Assembly (NCBI RefSeq): GCF_900105025.1
Contig: NZ_LT629759.1
Location: forward strand, 496,001-560,000
Origin: Parafannyhessea umbonata
Lineage (GTDB): Bacteria; Actinomycetota; Coriobacteriia; Coriobacteriales; Atopobiaceae
DNA: 64,000 nucleotides
Reading direction: 5' to 3'
The notes beneath the pieces were generated by a model. That model was not told the DNA's origin and searched no databases. It was given only the letters and a program-made list of their open reading frames with translations. The first letter of the stretch is position 1; each line of letters starts with the position of its first letter. Positions 27,601-35,570 of the stretch are shown piece by piece. The position numbers and the translations under genes were made by a program.

Positions 27601-28517
27601 CGGGCTATCCGCGCAAGCAGCTCATGGAGTTCGTGGACAAGAACAACCCCGCGAACATCATCGACGCCGCGGCGAAGCGTCAGAAGGACAAGGCGAACGG
27701 ACAGGTGTCCATGTTCGACATGTTTGCCGACGTCGCTGGCTCAGGCTTCACGGACGACGTACCAGACCCAGACCCCGATGACGAGTGGGATCGCCATCTC
27801 AAGCTGCAGCAGGAGCACGACGTCCTCGGACTCTACGTATCGGACCATCCCCTGCGGCCGTTCGAGTACGCGTTGTCGAAGGCTCGCGACTGCACCATAT
27901 CCGAGGCGATGGCCTCAGAGGACTACGTCGACCCGGTGACGGGCGCGACCTCCCAGCGCTTCAAGGTGGAGGACGGCAAGGTCATCAAGCTCGCCGGCAT
28001 GGTCCCCGTGGGAGGCGTCGCCAAGAAGGTCACCAAGAAGGGTGACCAGATGGCCATCGTCACCCTCGAGGACATGGAAGGCGAGATTTCACTTGTCGTC
28101 TTCCCGAAGACCTACCAGGAGTGCGCGTCCGCCCTCGAGGGAGAGGTCGACCCCGACACCGGGGAGCGCATCGGCGACGTCTTCATCCAGGCAACCGGCA
28201 AGATCGAGCACGGCGATAGGGGAGACCAGCTCATCTGCTCGAAGATCGAGGCGCTCGAGCTGAACGAGAGGACGAACAGGCCGAAGGTGTTCGAGGTCTA
28301 CATCCCCTCAAGGATGCTCTCGATGGACAGGATGGAGACGCTCCAGTCCATCTTCGACCGCTACAACGGTCTCGATCACATTGAGCTCATGGTCGAGAGC
28401 TCGTGCGGCGATATGATGAGAATGGAGCTGCCGACGAAGGTGGACGCGAAGAACATGGTTCTCCTCGCGGAAGTGAAGGACTTCGTCGGCCGCGACGGCC
28501 ACGTGCAGATCGCCTAG
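24606..28517 (+). CDS. dnaE: DNA polymerase III alpha subunit
   Basis: A 1303-residue replicative polymerase DnaE. The PHP domain has HLHNHSDFSILDG and ITDHG, so its metal site looks intact. The palm has MPDIDMDFDDE with two catalytic Asp and KMDFLGLRTL with the third. The beta-binding and helix-hairpin-helix region is followed by an OB domain (MVPVGGVAKKV, TLEDMEGEISLVVFP). About 60 residues (60-122), acidic and Trp-rich, are inserted in the PHP domain between the metal loop and IKPIFGCEAYF, where most DnaE have a short turn. GGAGG five bases upstream fixes the ATG at 24606. Its stop overlaps the stop of the opposing Abi_2 gene. Confidence 0.95.
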   Translation: MAFVHLHNHSDFSILDGATPIPDMVKRAVDFGMPAVAITDHGYMFGIPELDLECRKYNDGQKNMKQWRHDVECFKKEWELEEPAADPDEADYFDRVHDQWASDVRAWEESGHDVKAVEANRPRLKIKPIFGCEAYFIPGDHVERGHREKRYHLILLAKNSTGYHNLLKCMSEAAGHEMMYYGKPHTVFSMLEKYHEGLICQSACVQGIIQQCVLDGQFDEARDWARKFHALFGDDFYMEIQDHGLTFRNGWDDRKLDEYLVKLAHEEGIKVVCTNDFHYLTREDASTQDILSCIGKATTLDDPNRMRMEGTEFYMKSEEEMRGLFSWCPEAADTTLEIADKCDYELDWSSMYLPEYPGLRPGETAEERFREECEKGLARRYGENWRDLTIGDWNVKDRFEHEYKIITEKGFANYFLIVQDYVQWAKDNGIGVGPGRGSAAGAIVAYAMNITNFDPLENGLMFERFLSPQRSEMPDIDMDFDDEHLQDVLQHVRDVYGEDHVCKVITYSTIKAKQAINDANRVLGFPVFMGQKLSKMLSNDPKLTLPNALHKNEKKPDQYSPDFEEAYNKDPDAHRIIDAALSIEGFMRGEGVHACATLIAPTPVTDHVPTKLDTKGNVTITQYEGHSVADMGLLKMDFLGLRTLTVINKALANIRRRYSKASDIERVPEAVRKCLKDGATCVDIDVDKIDFSDPKIYELLGSGQTAGVFQVESGGMTATIKNMQPNQYKQIVALIALYRPGPLGAGMVDSYIKRMHGEEKISYYDDRLKPILEETYGTMVYQEQVMQISMKMSGFTPGESDSRMRKPVAKKKIKMLTDQVFHWEKTGADETIYDHWMNGAEANGYKRDVAQEIWDNVLEFASYAFNKSHSAGYAILVMQTAWLKAYFPKEYMASVLTSYMGKTDKIVHYVTACNHDGTKVLPPDINKSGKDFTATDEGIVFGFAGIRGVGEGPAEAIMAERAANGPFKDLHDFCERVDSSQANRRVVEALIKAGAFDETGYPRKQLMEFVDKNNPANIIDAAAKRQKDKANGQVSMFDMFADVAGSGFTDDVPDPDPDDEWDRHLKLQQEHDVLGLYVSDHPLRPFEYALSKARDCTISEAMASEDYVDPVTGATSQRFKVEDGKVIKLAGMVPVGGVAKKVTKKGDQMAIVTLEDMEGEISLVVFPKTYQECASALEGEVDPDTGERIGDVFIQATGKIEHGDRGDQLICSKIEALELNERTNRPKVFEVYIPSRMLSMDRMETLQSIFDRYNGLDHIELMVESSCGDMMRMELPTKVDAKNMVLLAEVKDFVGRDGHVQIA

Positions 28518-29479
28518 ATGCCCGCGATTCCCGTCCGTTCGAGCTCGCGTGCGATGGCGGGGCTTGCCTGCGAGTACTCGGTCACGAGCGACTCGATGCC
28601 GCCTTGCAGGTGTGCAAGGTCTCCGGTTTCGAGGAAGTGGGACATCATGGAGACGAAGGCGGCAAAGTCCGCCTCGTCTTCCAGCCCGAAGCGTCCATCA
28701 TACAGGCGCTCCCCATGAGCGCAGACGTTGCGAACGTCGACGATGGCCTCGAGGTCGCGGGCGACGCGCCGTGGGGTGAGCGGCCTCTGGGGCGGAGACA
28801 CGCGCTTCTCGCCCAGGCGCTCCGCCGCGGCGGGGCCTTCGTAGCGGCAAGAGCTGAGCTCCGCGAGGTTGTCGCAGACCGTGAGTTGCTCTTCGCGTCG
28901 TAGGAGCGCGAAGAGGTACTTGAGGTTCCCAAACGTGAGCTCGTCGACGAGGACCCACAGAGGCACGGTGTCGTGGTTGTCCTGGAAGTGGGCTACGCGC
29001 ACGTCGCGGCGATCGCCTCGCGGATCGCGTTCGCGCGTGCGGGCATGGTGGGCGAGCGTGTCGATCATCCAGCGAAGGTCCCCCTCGAAGGCGTCCTCGC
29101 CGCGCAGGTAGGCGCGGCGGCAGGTGTAGCTGGACTCGTCGAGGTATGCCTCCGGCCGCGGGTGGCGCTCGCAGAACGCGTAGCTTATGAGGGAGCGCAG
29201 CGTCGCCTCGACGAGCATGAGGTGGCGGAACGTGAGCGCGCGGAGGCTGCGGTCGAAGCGGAAGAGGGCGTACACGTCCGAGAAAGACGTGCCCTCCAGA
29301 TAGCGATCATCCTTGGCGGCTCGGGTGGCGCCTTGGTCCAGGAACGGACGCTTGTAGCCGTTCACGACCGCGTAGTATCCCTCGCGCAGGAGGATGCGCG
29401 GCGTCTGCGCATCGCAGCGCAGGCCGCGTGCCGCGAGGAGCTCGACCTGCTCAGCTATGGTGAGGAAGCGCTTCTCCAC
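28514..29479 (-). CDS. Abi_2 family protein with HEPN-type Rx4H motif
   Basis: A protein of about 321 residues matching the Abi_2 (AbiD/AbiF) abortive infection family: FLTIAEQVELLAARGL, then YYAVVNGYKRPFL, VYALFRFDRSLRALTF, VEATLRSLISYAF and LWVLVDELTFGNL. Near residue 250 the stretch RNVCAHGERLYD gives the RN-x3-H core seen in HEPN ribonucleases, which suggests an RNA-cleaving toxin acting in phage defence. I chose GTG at 29479 because GGAGG lies 6 bases before it and the family start follows directly; upstream in-frame codons to 29683 run into the superoxide reductase promoter. No antitoxin partner is adjacent. The gene converges on dnaE with the two stop codons sharing bases. Confidence 0.8.
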   Translation of the reverse strand: MEKRFLTIAEQVELLAARGLRCDAQTPRILLREGYYAVVNGYKRPFLDQGATRAAKDDRYLEGTSFSDVYALFRFDRSLRALTFRHLMLVEATLRSLISYAFCERHPRPEAYLDESSYTCRRAYLRGEDAFEGDLRWMIDTLAHHARTRERDPRGDRRDVRVAHFQDNHDTVPLWVLVDELTFGNLKYLFALLRREEQLTVCDNLAELSSCRYEGPAAAERLGEKRVSPPQRPLTPRRVARDLEAIVDVRNVCAHGERLYDGRFGLEDEADFAAFVSMMSHFLETGDLAHLQGGIESLVTEYSQASPAIARELERTGIAGI

Positions 29480-29669
29480 GTTGGCCTCCGCCTTGGGTGT
29501 CCGGCCGCGTGTCGCGGCCACGAGCCGACTGTACCACGATGGCGGGGCATTTGGGACTTTCGCTACGGAGATGGTTATTCTGCCACCGTATGGGGCACAA
29601 TAGGTGAAAGGCCGCGCGACGCGCGGCCGGGCATGGTACACGTCATGGTTGACCCGCAAGGAGGACTGT

Positions 29670-30050
29670 ATGGCAGAGCTCACGTTCTATCGTTGCAACA
29701 AGTGCGGTAACTTGGTCATGGTGGTCGACAGGGGCGCCTGCGTGCCCACGTGCTGCGGCGAGCCCATGGAGAAGCTGGTTGCCGGATCCGTCGACGCGGC
29801 GGCCGAGAAGCACGTTCCCTTCATCGAGCGCGACGACAAGCACATGGTCGTGAAGGTCGGCGAGGTCGCGCACCCCATGACCGAGGAGCACTATATCGAG
29901 TGGATCGCAGTCGCGGCCGAGGGAAAGACCATCATCAAGTACCTGAAGCCCGGCGAGGAGCCCACGAAGACCTTCTGCAAGAAGTTCGCGGACCATGGCA
30001 CGGTCTACGCGTACTGCAACCTGCATGGCCTGTGGAAGGCAGAGTTCTAG
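29670..30050 (+). CDS. dfx: Desulfoferrodoxin (superoxide reductase)
   Basis: A 126-residue two-centre superoxide reductase, which reduces superoxide to peroxide without releasing oxygen, as anaerobes need. Centre I (FeCys4) uses Cys9, Cys12, Cys28 and Cys29, the exact Desulfovibrio spacing. Centre II has its ligands in EKHVPFIE, HPMTEEHYIEW and CNLHGLWK, with the Cys near residue 117. SD AAGGAGG precedes the ATG by 5 bases. Rubredoxin or another electron donor is not next to it. Confidence 0.95.
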   Translation: MAELTFYRCNKCGNLVMVVDRGACVPTCCGEPMEKLVAGSVDAAAEKHVPFIERDDKHMVVKVGEVAHPMTEEHYIEWIAVAAEGKTIIKYLKPGEEPTKTFCKKFADHGTVYAYCNLHGLWKAEF

Positions 30051-30094
30051 AACCGTAACGCGACGGATGGTCGCGCACCGCGGCCAAGCGGCAC

Positions 30095-30144
30095 ATCCCT
30101 CCGTCGGGTAGCGTCCCCTCAGGCGGGCGTGCCCGCGGAGGGAT
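30095..30144 (+). promoter_or_regulatory. Hairpin that covers the SD of the NadE-like gene
   Basis: Left arm ATCCCTCCGTCGGG (30095-30108) pairs with right arm CCCGCGGAGGGAT (30132-30144) with one bulge. The right arm contains GGAGGG (30137-30142), the only SD of the next gene, whose ATG is at 30152. The same structure could also end the dfx transcript. Folding would hide the ribosome site, so translational control is plausible; the 23-base loop shows no known aptamer. Confidence 0.55.
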
Positions 30145-30151
30145 TTCTTAC

Positions 30152-32065
30152 ATGAGGATTGGCATCGCACAGATAGATACGCGCGCGGGCGACCTGGAGG
30201 CAACGGCCACGCGGATGGTAGCGCTTTCCAGCGCTGCCGCAGAGCAGGGGGCTGACCTTCTCGTCTTTCCCATGGCAGCTCTGACGGGGCCTCTGCCCGT
30301 GCGCGAGAGCGAGCAGGACGACTTCCTTGTGGACGTGATGGACGTGCTCGTGCGCCTTTCCGAGGAGGTGTCGTGCCCGTGCATCGTGCCTGTTGTCGGA
30401 GCGCTCGACGGCCAGCCGGCGCCTGAGGCGGTGCTGGTGGGGGACGAGAAGATCCTGCCCCTGAAGATGCAGGCATATGCCCAGTCCGAGGACGCCGGCC
30501 TAACGGACGACGAGGATGCGCCGGCGCCCGACCTGCCTGAGTTCGAGTTTGGCGGCATGCGCCTGGGCATCGCCTTCACCTACGAGGACCTAGACGATTA
30601 CGACGACTTTGACCTCGACGTGGGCGCCATCCTCTACATCGCGGGCTATGGGTACGCCGCGGATGACGTAGACTCCGTGCTTGGCAGCGACCTTGCCGAG
30701 AATCGTTACGTTGCGGACGCACGAACCACGGGCGCCTGGATCGTGGGCGTGGGGTCCGTTGGCGGCTACGGGACGTCCGTGTACTCTGGGTCGAGCTTCG
30801 TGCTCTCGCCGCAAGGCGAGCTTGTGGCGTCGCTCCCTTCCTGCGAGGAGGGCCTCGTGGTGGCCGAGGTAGGGGGCTCGTCCGCAGACGACGGTGACGA
30901 GGTCCTGCCCGAGGTCTACAACCGCCCGCTCTACCTGTGGCAGACGCTCGTGCTGGGGCTGAGGGACTATCTCCATAAGATTGAGCAGAGAAGCGCCGTG
31001 CTCGTGCTGGACGGCAGCGTGGGCTCCATGGTGGTCGCCGCACTTGCCACTGATGCGCTGGGGCCCACGAACGTGCACGCAATCGTGGACGTGCCGGGCG
31101 ACGTCAGCCGCGAGGCGTGCTGCCAGCGTCTGGCGCGCAACCTCAGGATCGACGTGCGAGATGCGGGCGACATGCGCGCGGCGGCCTTTGTCACGAGGTC
31201 GGAGGACGCGTTGCTCCGCCGTGGCATCGTGGACGCCTACCTTGCTGCGTGGGCGGCGGAGGTCGGCGGCGTGGTCCTTTCCGGCGCGGACAAGACCGCC
31301 CTCGCATTGGGTGAGAAGCGCCTGGCCCTGGAGGCCGACGCGCTGAAGCCCGTTGGGGATGTCTACCGCTCGGACGTGCTCGAGCTCATGCGCATGAGGA
31401 ACACGATCAGCCCGGTGTTTCCGTCGACGAGGCTTGCGGCGGATGAGGCGCCCGAGGTGGGACTCGACCACGCATCGCTTTCGGACGAGGTGTGGTGCGC
31501 CGAGGTAGACCAGGTGCTCTCCGACCACATCGAGTATGGCAGGAGCATGACGGAGGTCGCCGCGGACCTGCGTGACAACGAGCTGGTCGAGGCGGTGCTC
31601 GCTCGGCTGGACGAGAGCGAGCCGTGGCGCGTGGGACGAGGGCTCTACCTCATGGTGTCCACGGTGACACTCTTTGACGCACGAAGGCCCTTGGGGCTCG
31701 CGTGGCACAACCGCATCCGCGCGGACCGTGAGGCGGCCTCGATGCTCGACCGCGTTACGCGGCGCGTTGGCGCGGGCATCGGCCTTTCGGACCTGCGCGG
31801 CGTTTCAGACCTGCGAGGTGGCTCTTCCTCCGGAAAGGACGCGAGGCGGGAGCCCGTTGCCGAGGAGAGGGGCGATGCTGCCGCACCGCACGGCGATGCG
31901 AGGCAGGTGAAGGACGCACTCTCGTTCTTGAGAGACTTCTCGTACGGCGGCGGGTTCAGGCCGAAGGGCTTTGGCGAGGCGCACAATGCCGGTCAGGATG
32001 GTCCCACGAACGGGTTCGAGGATTCGCGCGGCCAGACGTGGCCCAACCCATTTTCCGAGAACTAG
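30152..32065 (+). CDS. Degenerate NAD synthetase-like two-domain protein
   Basis: A 637-residue protein with the layout of glutamine-dependent NAD synthetase: N-terminal nitrilase-like domain (1 to about 255) and C-terminal synthetase-like domain (about 270-570), then a polar tail. Both active sites look lost. The nitrilase Glu that follows FP is Met41 (VFPMAALTG) and the nucleophile Cys position reads Thr143 (GIAFTYEDL). The PP-loop SGGxDS is DGSVGS at residues 287-292. Still, VVAALATDALGPTNVHAIV, LKPVGDVYRSDVLELMRM and other fold-bearing segments are kept and the frame is intact over 1.9 kb, so selection preserves it. It probably has a non-catalytic or altered role. True NadE must be encoded elsewhere if NAD is made. 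Confidence 0.75.
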   Translation: MRIGIAQIDTRAGDLEATATRMVALSSAAAEQGADLLVFPMAALTGPLPVRESEQDDFLVDVMDVLVRLSEEVSCPCIVPVVGALDGQPAPEAVLVGDEKILPLKMQAYAQSEDAGLTDDEDAPAPDLPEFEFGGMRLGIAFTYEDLDDYDDFDLDVGAILYIAGYGYAADDVDSVLGSDLAENRYVADARTTGAWIVGVGSVGGYGTSVYSGSSFVLSPQGELVASLPSCEEGLVVAEVGGSSADDGDEVLPEVYNRPLYLWQTLVLGLRDYLHKIEQRSAVLVLDGSVGSMVVAALATDALGPTNVHAIVDVPGDVSREACCQRLARNLRIDVRDAGDMRAAAFVTRSEDALLRRGIVDAYLAAWAAEVGGVVLSGADKTALALGEKRLALEADALKPVGDVYRSDVLELMRMRNTISPVFPSTRLAADEAPEVGLDHASLSDEVWCAEVDQVLSDHIEYGRSMTEVAADLRDNELVEAVLARLDESEPWRVGRGLYLMVSTVTLFDARRPLGLAWHNRIRADREAASMLDRVTRRVGAGIGLSDLRGVSDLRGGSSSGKDARREPVAEERGDAAAPHGDARQVKDALSFLRDFSYGGGFRPKGFGEAHNAGQDGPTNGFEDSRGQTWPNPFSEN

Positions 32066-32096
32066 CCACGCCACGTCGCCTTGCTGTGCTACCATA

Positions 32097-32108
32097 GAAC
32101 GAACGTTC
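32097..32108. promoter_or_regulatory. LexA (SOS) box before ruvC
   Basis: GAAC-GAAC-GTTC fits the full core GAAC-RNRY-GTTY of the Gram-positive LexA operator; only the outer C and G are replaced by A and T. It ends 29 bases before the ruvC GTG. LexA control of ruv genes is established in several bacteria. Confidence 0.7.
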
Positions 32109-32137
32109 TGTTTGGTGACGCACAGTAAGGCGGCATA

Positions 32138-32791
32138 GTGATAATACTTGGCATAGACCCAGGTCTTGCGCATACGGGGTGGGGCGTGGTCGAGACACGC
32201 GGATCCCTTTGTCGTGCCCGCGCCTACGGCTGCGTCACAACAATGGCCTCCGAACCCATCGACCAGCGGCTTGGAAGGATATTCGACGATCTCACGGAGG
32301 TCATCGGTCGCTACCATCCCTCGCAACTCTCAATCGAGAGGATCTTCTTCGGGGAGAACACGCGCTCCGCCATCGCCACGGCCCACGCTCGCGGCGCCGC
32401 GATCGTGGCATGCTCCAATGCCGGGCTTGCGGTGGGGGAGTTCACCCCCATGCAGATCAAGCAAGCCGTCGTGGGCACTGGCTCTGCGGACAAGCGGCAA
32501 GTCATCTATATGGTGCGCAACATCCTGGGCCTTGACCACGATCCGAAGCCAGACCATGCCGCAGATGCGCTTGCGGCCGCCATCTGCTACGCGAACCTCA
32601 AGCGCACGAGGAACATCGCGCGTGCCGTCGCGACGGACCAACTGAGGGAGCAGGAGAGGGCGCAGCGCGAGGCAGACGCTGAGGCGGCACGTCAGATCAC
32701 TGCGGCAGCGACTGCCGCGAACATAGCACGCGCTCAGGGCAAGGGCGACCCGCTCTTCTCCACGCGGGCGAGCAGGAGGAGCAGCAGATGA
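32138..32791 (+). CDS. ruvC: Holliday junction resolvase RuvC
   Basis: A 217-residue RuvC, somewhat long owing to an Ala/Arg-rich tail after residue 175. The catalytic acids are visible in GIDPGLAHTGWG (Asp), SIERIFFGEN (Glu) and DHAADALAAAIC (two Asp). It cuts four-way junctions left by RuvAB migration. The start is GTG with TAAGGCGG upstream. Its TGA overlaps the ruvA ATG, so ruvC-ruvA-ruvB form one operon behind the SOS-type box. Confidence 0.95.
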   Translation: MIILGIDPGLAHTGWGVVETRGSLCRARAYGCVTTMASEPIDQRLGRIFDDLTEVIGRYHPSQLSIERIFFGENTRSAIATAHARGAAIVACSNAGLAVGEFTPMQIKQAVVGTGSADKRQVIYMVRNILGLDHDPKPDHAADALAAAICYANLKRTRNIARAVATDQLREQERAQREADAEAARQITAAATAANIARAQGKGDPLFSTRASRRSSR

Positions 32792-33420
32792 TAGTAAGGC
32801 TAACGGGTACCCTCGTAGAGGTCCTGCCGACTCATGTCGTGCTCGACGTCAACGGGGTCGGATACGAACTCGGTGTCTCGGCGAACACGGCGGCGTCGCT
32901 TCCCTCCGTGGGAGAGGCGGGTGTCACGCTTCTCACGAGGCTCATCGTGCGCGAGGATGCCATGGAGCTGTATGGATTCTCGACGCGCGAGGAGCGGGCG
33001 CTCTTCGACCGCCTCGTCGCGATTTCGGGGGTCGGCCCGAAGCTCGCGCTGTCCGTTCTCTCGACGTTCAGGCCACAGGAGCTGGCCACGGTTGTCGCAA
33101 CGGAGGACGTAGGCCGCATGAGCCAGGTGTCGGGAGTCGGAAAGAAGAAGGCACAGAGGCTGCTCGTGGAGCTCGAGGGCGTGTTCCAGAAAGATGCCGA
33201 GCTCAGGAGCCTTGTCGGCCTTTCGCAACCGTCGCGCGGAGACGTTGTCGCTTCCGTCCCCGCACTTCCGGTTGAGGCGGAGGCGACCGATGCGCTCCTC
33301 TCCATGGGCTTTACCTCGCAGGAGGTAGAACTTGCGCTGCAAGGTCACGAGGAAGCGGGGGCGATGACCATACAGCAGGTGCTGTCGTACGCGCTCAAGC
33401 GGCTGGGAAGCGGGGCATAA
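32788..33420 (+). CDS. ruvA: Holliday junction helicase subunit RuvA
   Basis: RuvA of 210 residues: N-terminal OB domain (MIVRLTGTLVEVLPTHVVLDVNGVGYEL), tandem HhH motifs (FDRLVAISGVGPKLALSVLS and VSGVGKKKAQRLLVELEG), and a C-terminal RuvB-binding domain (ATDALLSMGFTSQEVELAL). It binds the junction and loads RuvB. It overlaps ruvC by four bases. Confidence 0.96.
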   Translation: MIVRLTGTLVEVLPTHVVLDVNGVGYELGVSANTAASLPSVGEAGVTLLTRLIVREDAMELYGFSTREERALFDRLVAISGVGPKLALSVLSTFRPQELATVVATEDVGRMSQVSGVGKKKAQRLLVELEGVFQKDAELRSLVGLSQPSRGDVVASVPALPVEAEATDALLSMGFTSQEVELALQGHEEAGAMTIQQVLSYALKRLGSGA

Positions 33421-33423
33421 GCC

Positions 33424-34497
33424 ATGTGGGAAGCTGGTAGGGACGACCTGTTCGAGGATGCAGGAACGGCGGGGATGCGCGGCATGCGCGAGTCGGGCCC
33501 TAGGTCCGTCACGGCGGAGCTCACCGCGGACGACCTCGACGTAGATCGCACGCTAAGGCCAAAGTCGCTGGACGACTACTGCGGACAGGAGCGCGTGAGG
33601 GAGAACCTCCGCGTCCTGATTCAAGCGGCAAAGGAAAGAAACGAGCCCCTCGACCACGTCATCTTCTCGGGTCCTCCGGGACTGGGCAAGACGACGCTTG
33701 CCGGCGTCGTGGCGAACGAGATGGGGGCCAAGCTCCACACGACGTCAGGACCCGCGATCGAGAGGACCGGTGACCTTGCGGCCATCCTCACGAACCTCGA
33801 GGAGGGCGACATCCTCTTCGTGGATGAGATACACCGCCTGAACCACCAGGTGGAGGAGGTGCTCTATCCCGCGATGGAGGACTTCTTCCTGGACATCGTG
33901 ATAGGCAAGGGTCCTGCCGCAAGATCCATCAGGCTGGACGTGCCACGCTTCACGCTCATAGGCGCGACCACGAGGACTGGTCTTCTCACCGGCCCGCTGC
34001 GCGACCGCTTTGGCATTAGCTATCGTCTCGACTACTACACGACGGAAGAACTCGCTCGTATCGTCGTGAGGTCGGCGGGCATCCTCGGCGTGGATATAGA
34101 CCAGCAAGGGGCGCTCGAGATTGCGTCGCGCTCTCGCGGCACGCCGCGCCTTGCCAATCGGCTCCTCAAGCGCGTTCGCGACTACGCACAGGTGAAGGCC
34201 GAGGGAAGCATCACGTGGGACATCGCGGCCGAGGCGCTGAAGTTCTTCGAGATTGACGAGATGGGTCTCGACTGGATGGACGTGAAGATCCTCACGGCCC
34301 TCACGAAGACGTTTAGGGGCAGGCCGGTCGGACTCACGACCGTCGCGAGTGCAGTCGGCGAGGATCCTGCGACTCTTGAGGACGTATACGAGCCATACCT
34401 GCTTCAGACTGGTCTCATCATCAGGACCCCCCAAGGCAGACAGGCTACGCAGCTCGCGTTCGAGCACCTTGGAGTCGTTCCGCCTGCCACAAGGTAG
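33424..34497 (+). CDS. ruvB: Holliday junction branch migration ATPase RuvB
   Basis: RuvB of 357 residues, an AAA+ ring motor. It has Walker [14 protein letters not shown], Walker [13 protein letters not shown], sensor [18 protein letters not shown], and a C-terminal winged helix ([27 protein letters not shown]). Length is normal. It starts three bases after ruvA. Confidence 0.97.
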   Translation: MWEAGRDDLFEDAGTAGMRGMRESGPRSVTAELTADDLDVDRTLRPKSLDDYCGQERVRENLRVLIQAAKERNEPLDHVIFSGPPGLGKTTLAGVVANEMGAKLHTTSGPAIERTGDLAAILTNLEEGDILFVDEIHRLNHQVEEVLYPAMEDFFLDIVIGKGPAARSIRLDVPRFTLIGATTRTGLLTGPLRDRFGISYRLDYYTTEELARIVVRSAGILGVDIDQQGALEIASRSRGTPRLANRLLKRVRDYAQVKAEGSITWDIAAEALKFFEIDEMGLDWMDVKILTALTKTFRGRPVGLTTVASAVGEDPATLEDVYEPYLLQTGLIIRTPQGRQATQLAFEHLGVVPPATR

Positions 34498-34594
34498 GGC
34501 TGGCGTGTCTGGACATATACTACGTTCGTCAGTACTTGGACGTGCGTGACCACGCGACGCGGAGCCGCTGTGGGGTCATGGTTTGGAGGGACGG

Positions 34595-34984
34595 ATGCTG
34601 CAACACGACTATCTGCTCGAGGTAATCGGTCGCTTTGTGGAGACTGTGAGCGCGAGCTTGCGCGGGGCGCTCTGCGACGGCGACTTTGCTCGCGTAGGCG
34701 AGGTGGAGCGTGCCGTGGGAGAGCTGCTCGATCTGGACGCGCGGACGGCCATGGCGCTCTCGCCCCAATCGCTCGTCACCATGATGACGCTGTCTGGCGT
34801 GGGGGAGTCCGTGGCCGCGTACGCCGCATATGCCCTTGACAAGGTGGCGCTCGCTTACGAGCGGCAGGGGGATGACGCCGAGGCGTCTCTTCGGCGCGCG
34901 CAGGCAACCGCCATCGCAGGCGCCTTCCATGCGGACGGAACCATCCCAGAGGAGTTTGCGGAGCTGGAGGCAGGGCTGTCATAG
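34595..34984 (+). CDS. Hypothetical helical protein (DUF6483-like)
   Basis: A 129-residue, largely helical, probably soluble protein. The opening MLQHDYLLEVIGRFVETVSASL recalls the short DUF6483 proteins of Firmicutes, which begin with a DYI/LM-type helix; function there is unknown. SD GGAGGG precedes the ATG at 34595 by 4 bases. It lies 97 bases after ruvB, with a TATACT hexamer at 34516 as a possible -10 of its own. I cannot assign a role. Confidence 0.6.
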   Translation: MLQHDYLLEVIGRFVETVSASLRGALCDGDFARVGEVERAVGELLDLDARTAMALSPQSLVTMMTLSGVGESVAAYAAYALDKVALAYERQGDDAEASLRRAQATAIAGAFHADGTIPEEFAELEAGLS

Positions 34985-35221
34985 CGTGACGGATTGGTGT
35001 GGAAATACGGCGATCTGCGCTTTCATGCAGCTGCCTTTGGGTTTCGGGAAGCAATGATTCAATTTAGGGTCGAATTTCGTCCGTAAACGGTTTGTGGGAG
35101 AGGTAGCGGGGTCTTTGGGGTAATATATCCCTCGTGACGCGCCGCAGGGCGGGTTGCACAATGTATCGCGCGAAAGCGCAGCGTTCATGTTCCCTCGCGG
35201 AACAAGAAAGAAAGGCACGAC

Positions 35222-35425
35222 ATGGCTCAGGGTACTGTTAAGTGGTTCAACGCCGACAAGGGCTACGGCTTCATCTCTCGCGAGGACGGCGACGACCTGT
35301 TCGTCCACTACTCCGAGATTCAGATGGACGGCTACAAGACTCTCGACGAGGGTCAGGCTGTCGAGTTCGATATCACCACTGGCCAGAACGGCAAGCTCCA
35401 GGCTTCCAACGTTCGTAAGCTCTAA
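35222..35425 (+). CDS. Cold shock protein, CspA family
   Basis: A 67-residue OB-fold RNA chaperone with both RNA-binding motifs (KGYGFISRE and [10 protein letters not shown]). [15 protein letters not shown] is the standard opening. The 237-base region before it has no gene and includes a likely long 5' leader with an AT-rich TAATATA around 35120, as is common for csp genes. SD AAGAAAGG precedes the ATG. A strong terminator follows. Confidence 0.96.
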   Translation: MAQGTVKWFNADKGYGFISREDGDDLFVHYSEIQMDGYKTLDEGQAVEFDITTGQNGKLQASNVRKL

Positions 35426-35449
35426 TCACCAACCCAACAGAGCTGAATG

Positions 35450-35476
35450 GGGACCGCTTCGGCGGTCCCTTTTTTT
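35450..35476 (+). terminator. Rho-independent terminator of csp
   Basis: GGGACCGC-TTCG-GCGGTCCC followed by seven T, 24 bases after the stop: a textbook terminator. Confidence 0.95.
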
Positions 35477-35570
35477 GATGCGCTGTCTCGTATGCGCCAA
35501 AGGAGAAGCCATTAGTCCAACTTGGCGTGTACCATTGGTTTCGAACAACGACACGAGAGATGGGGGAAGC

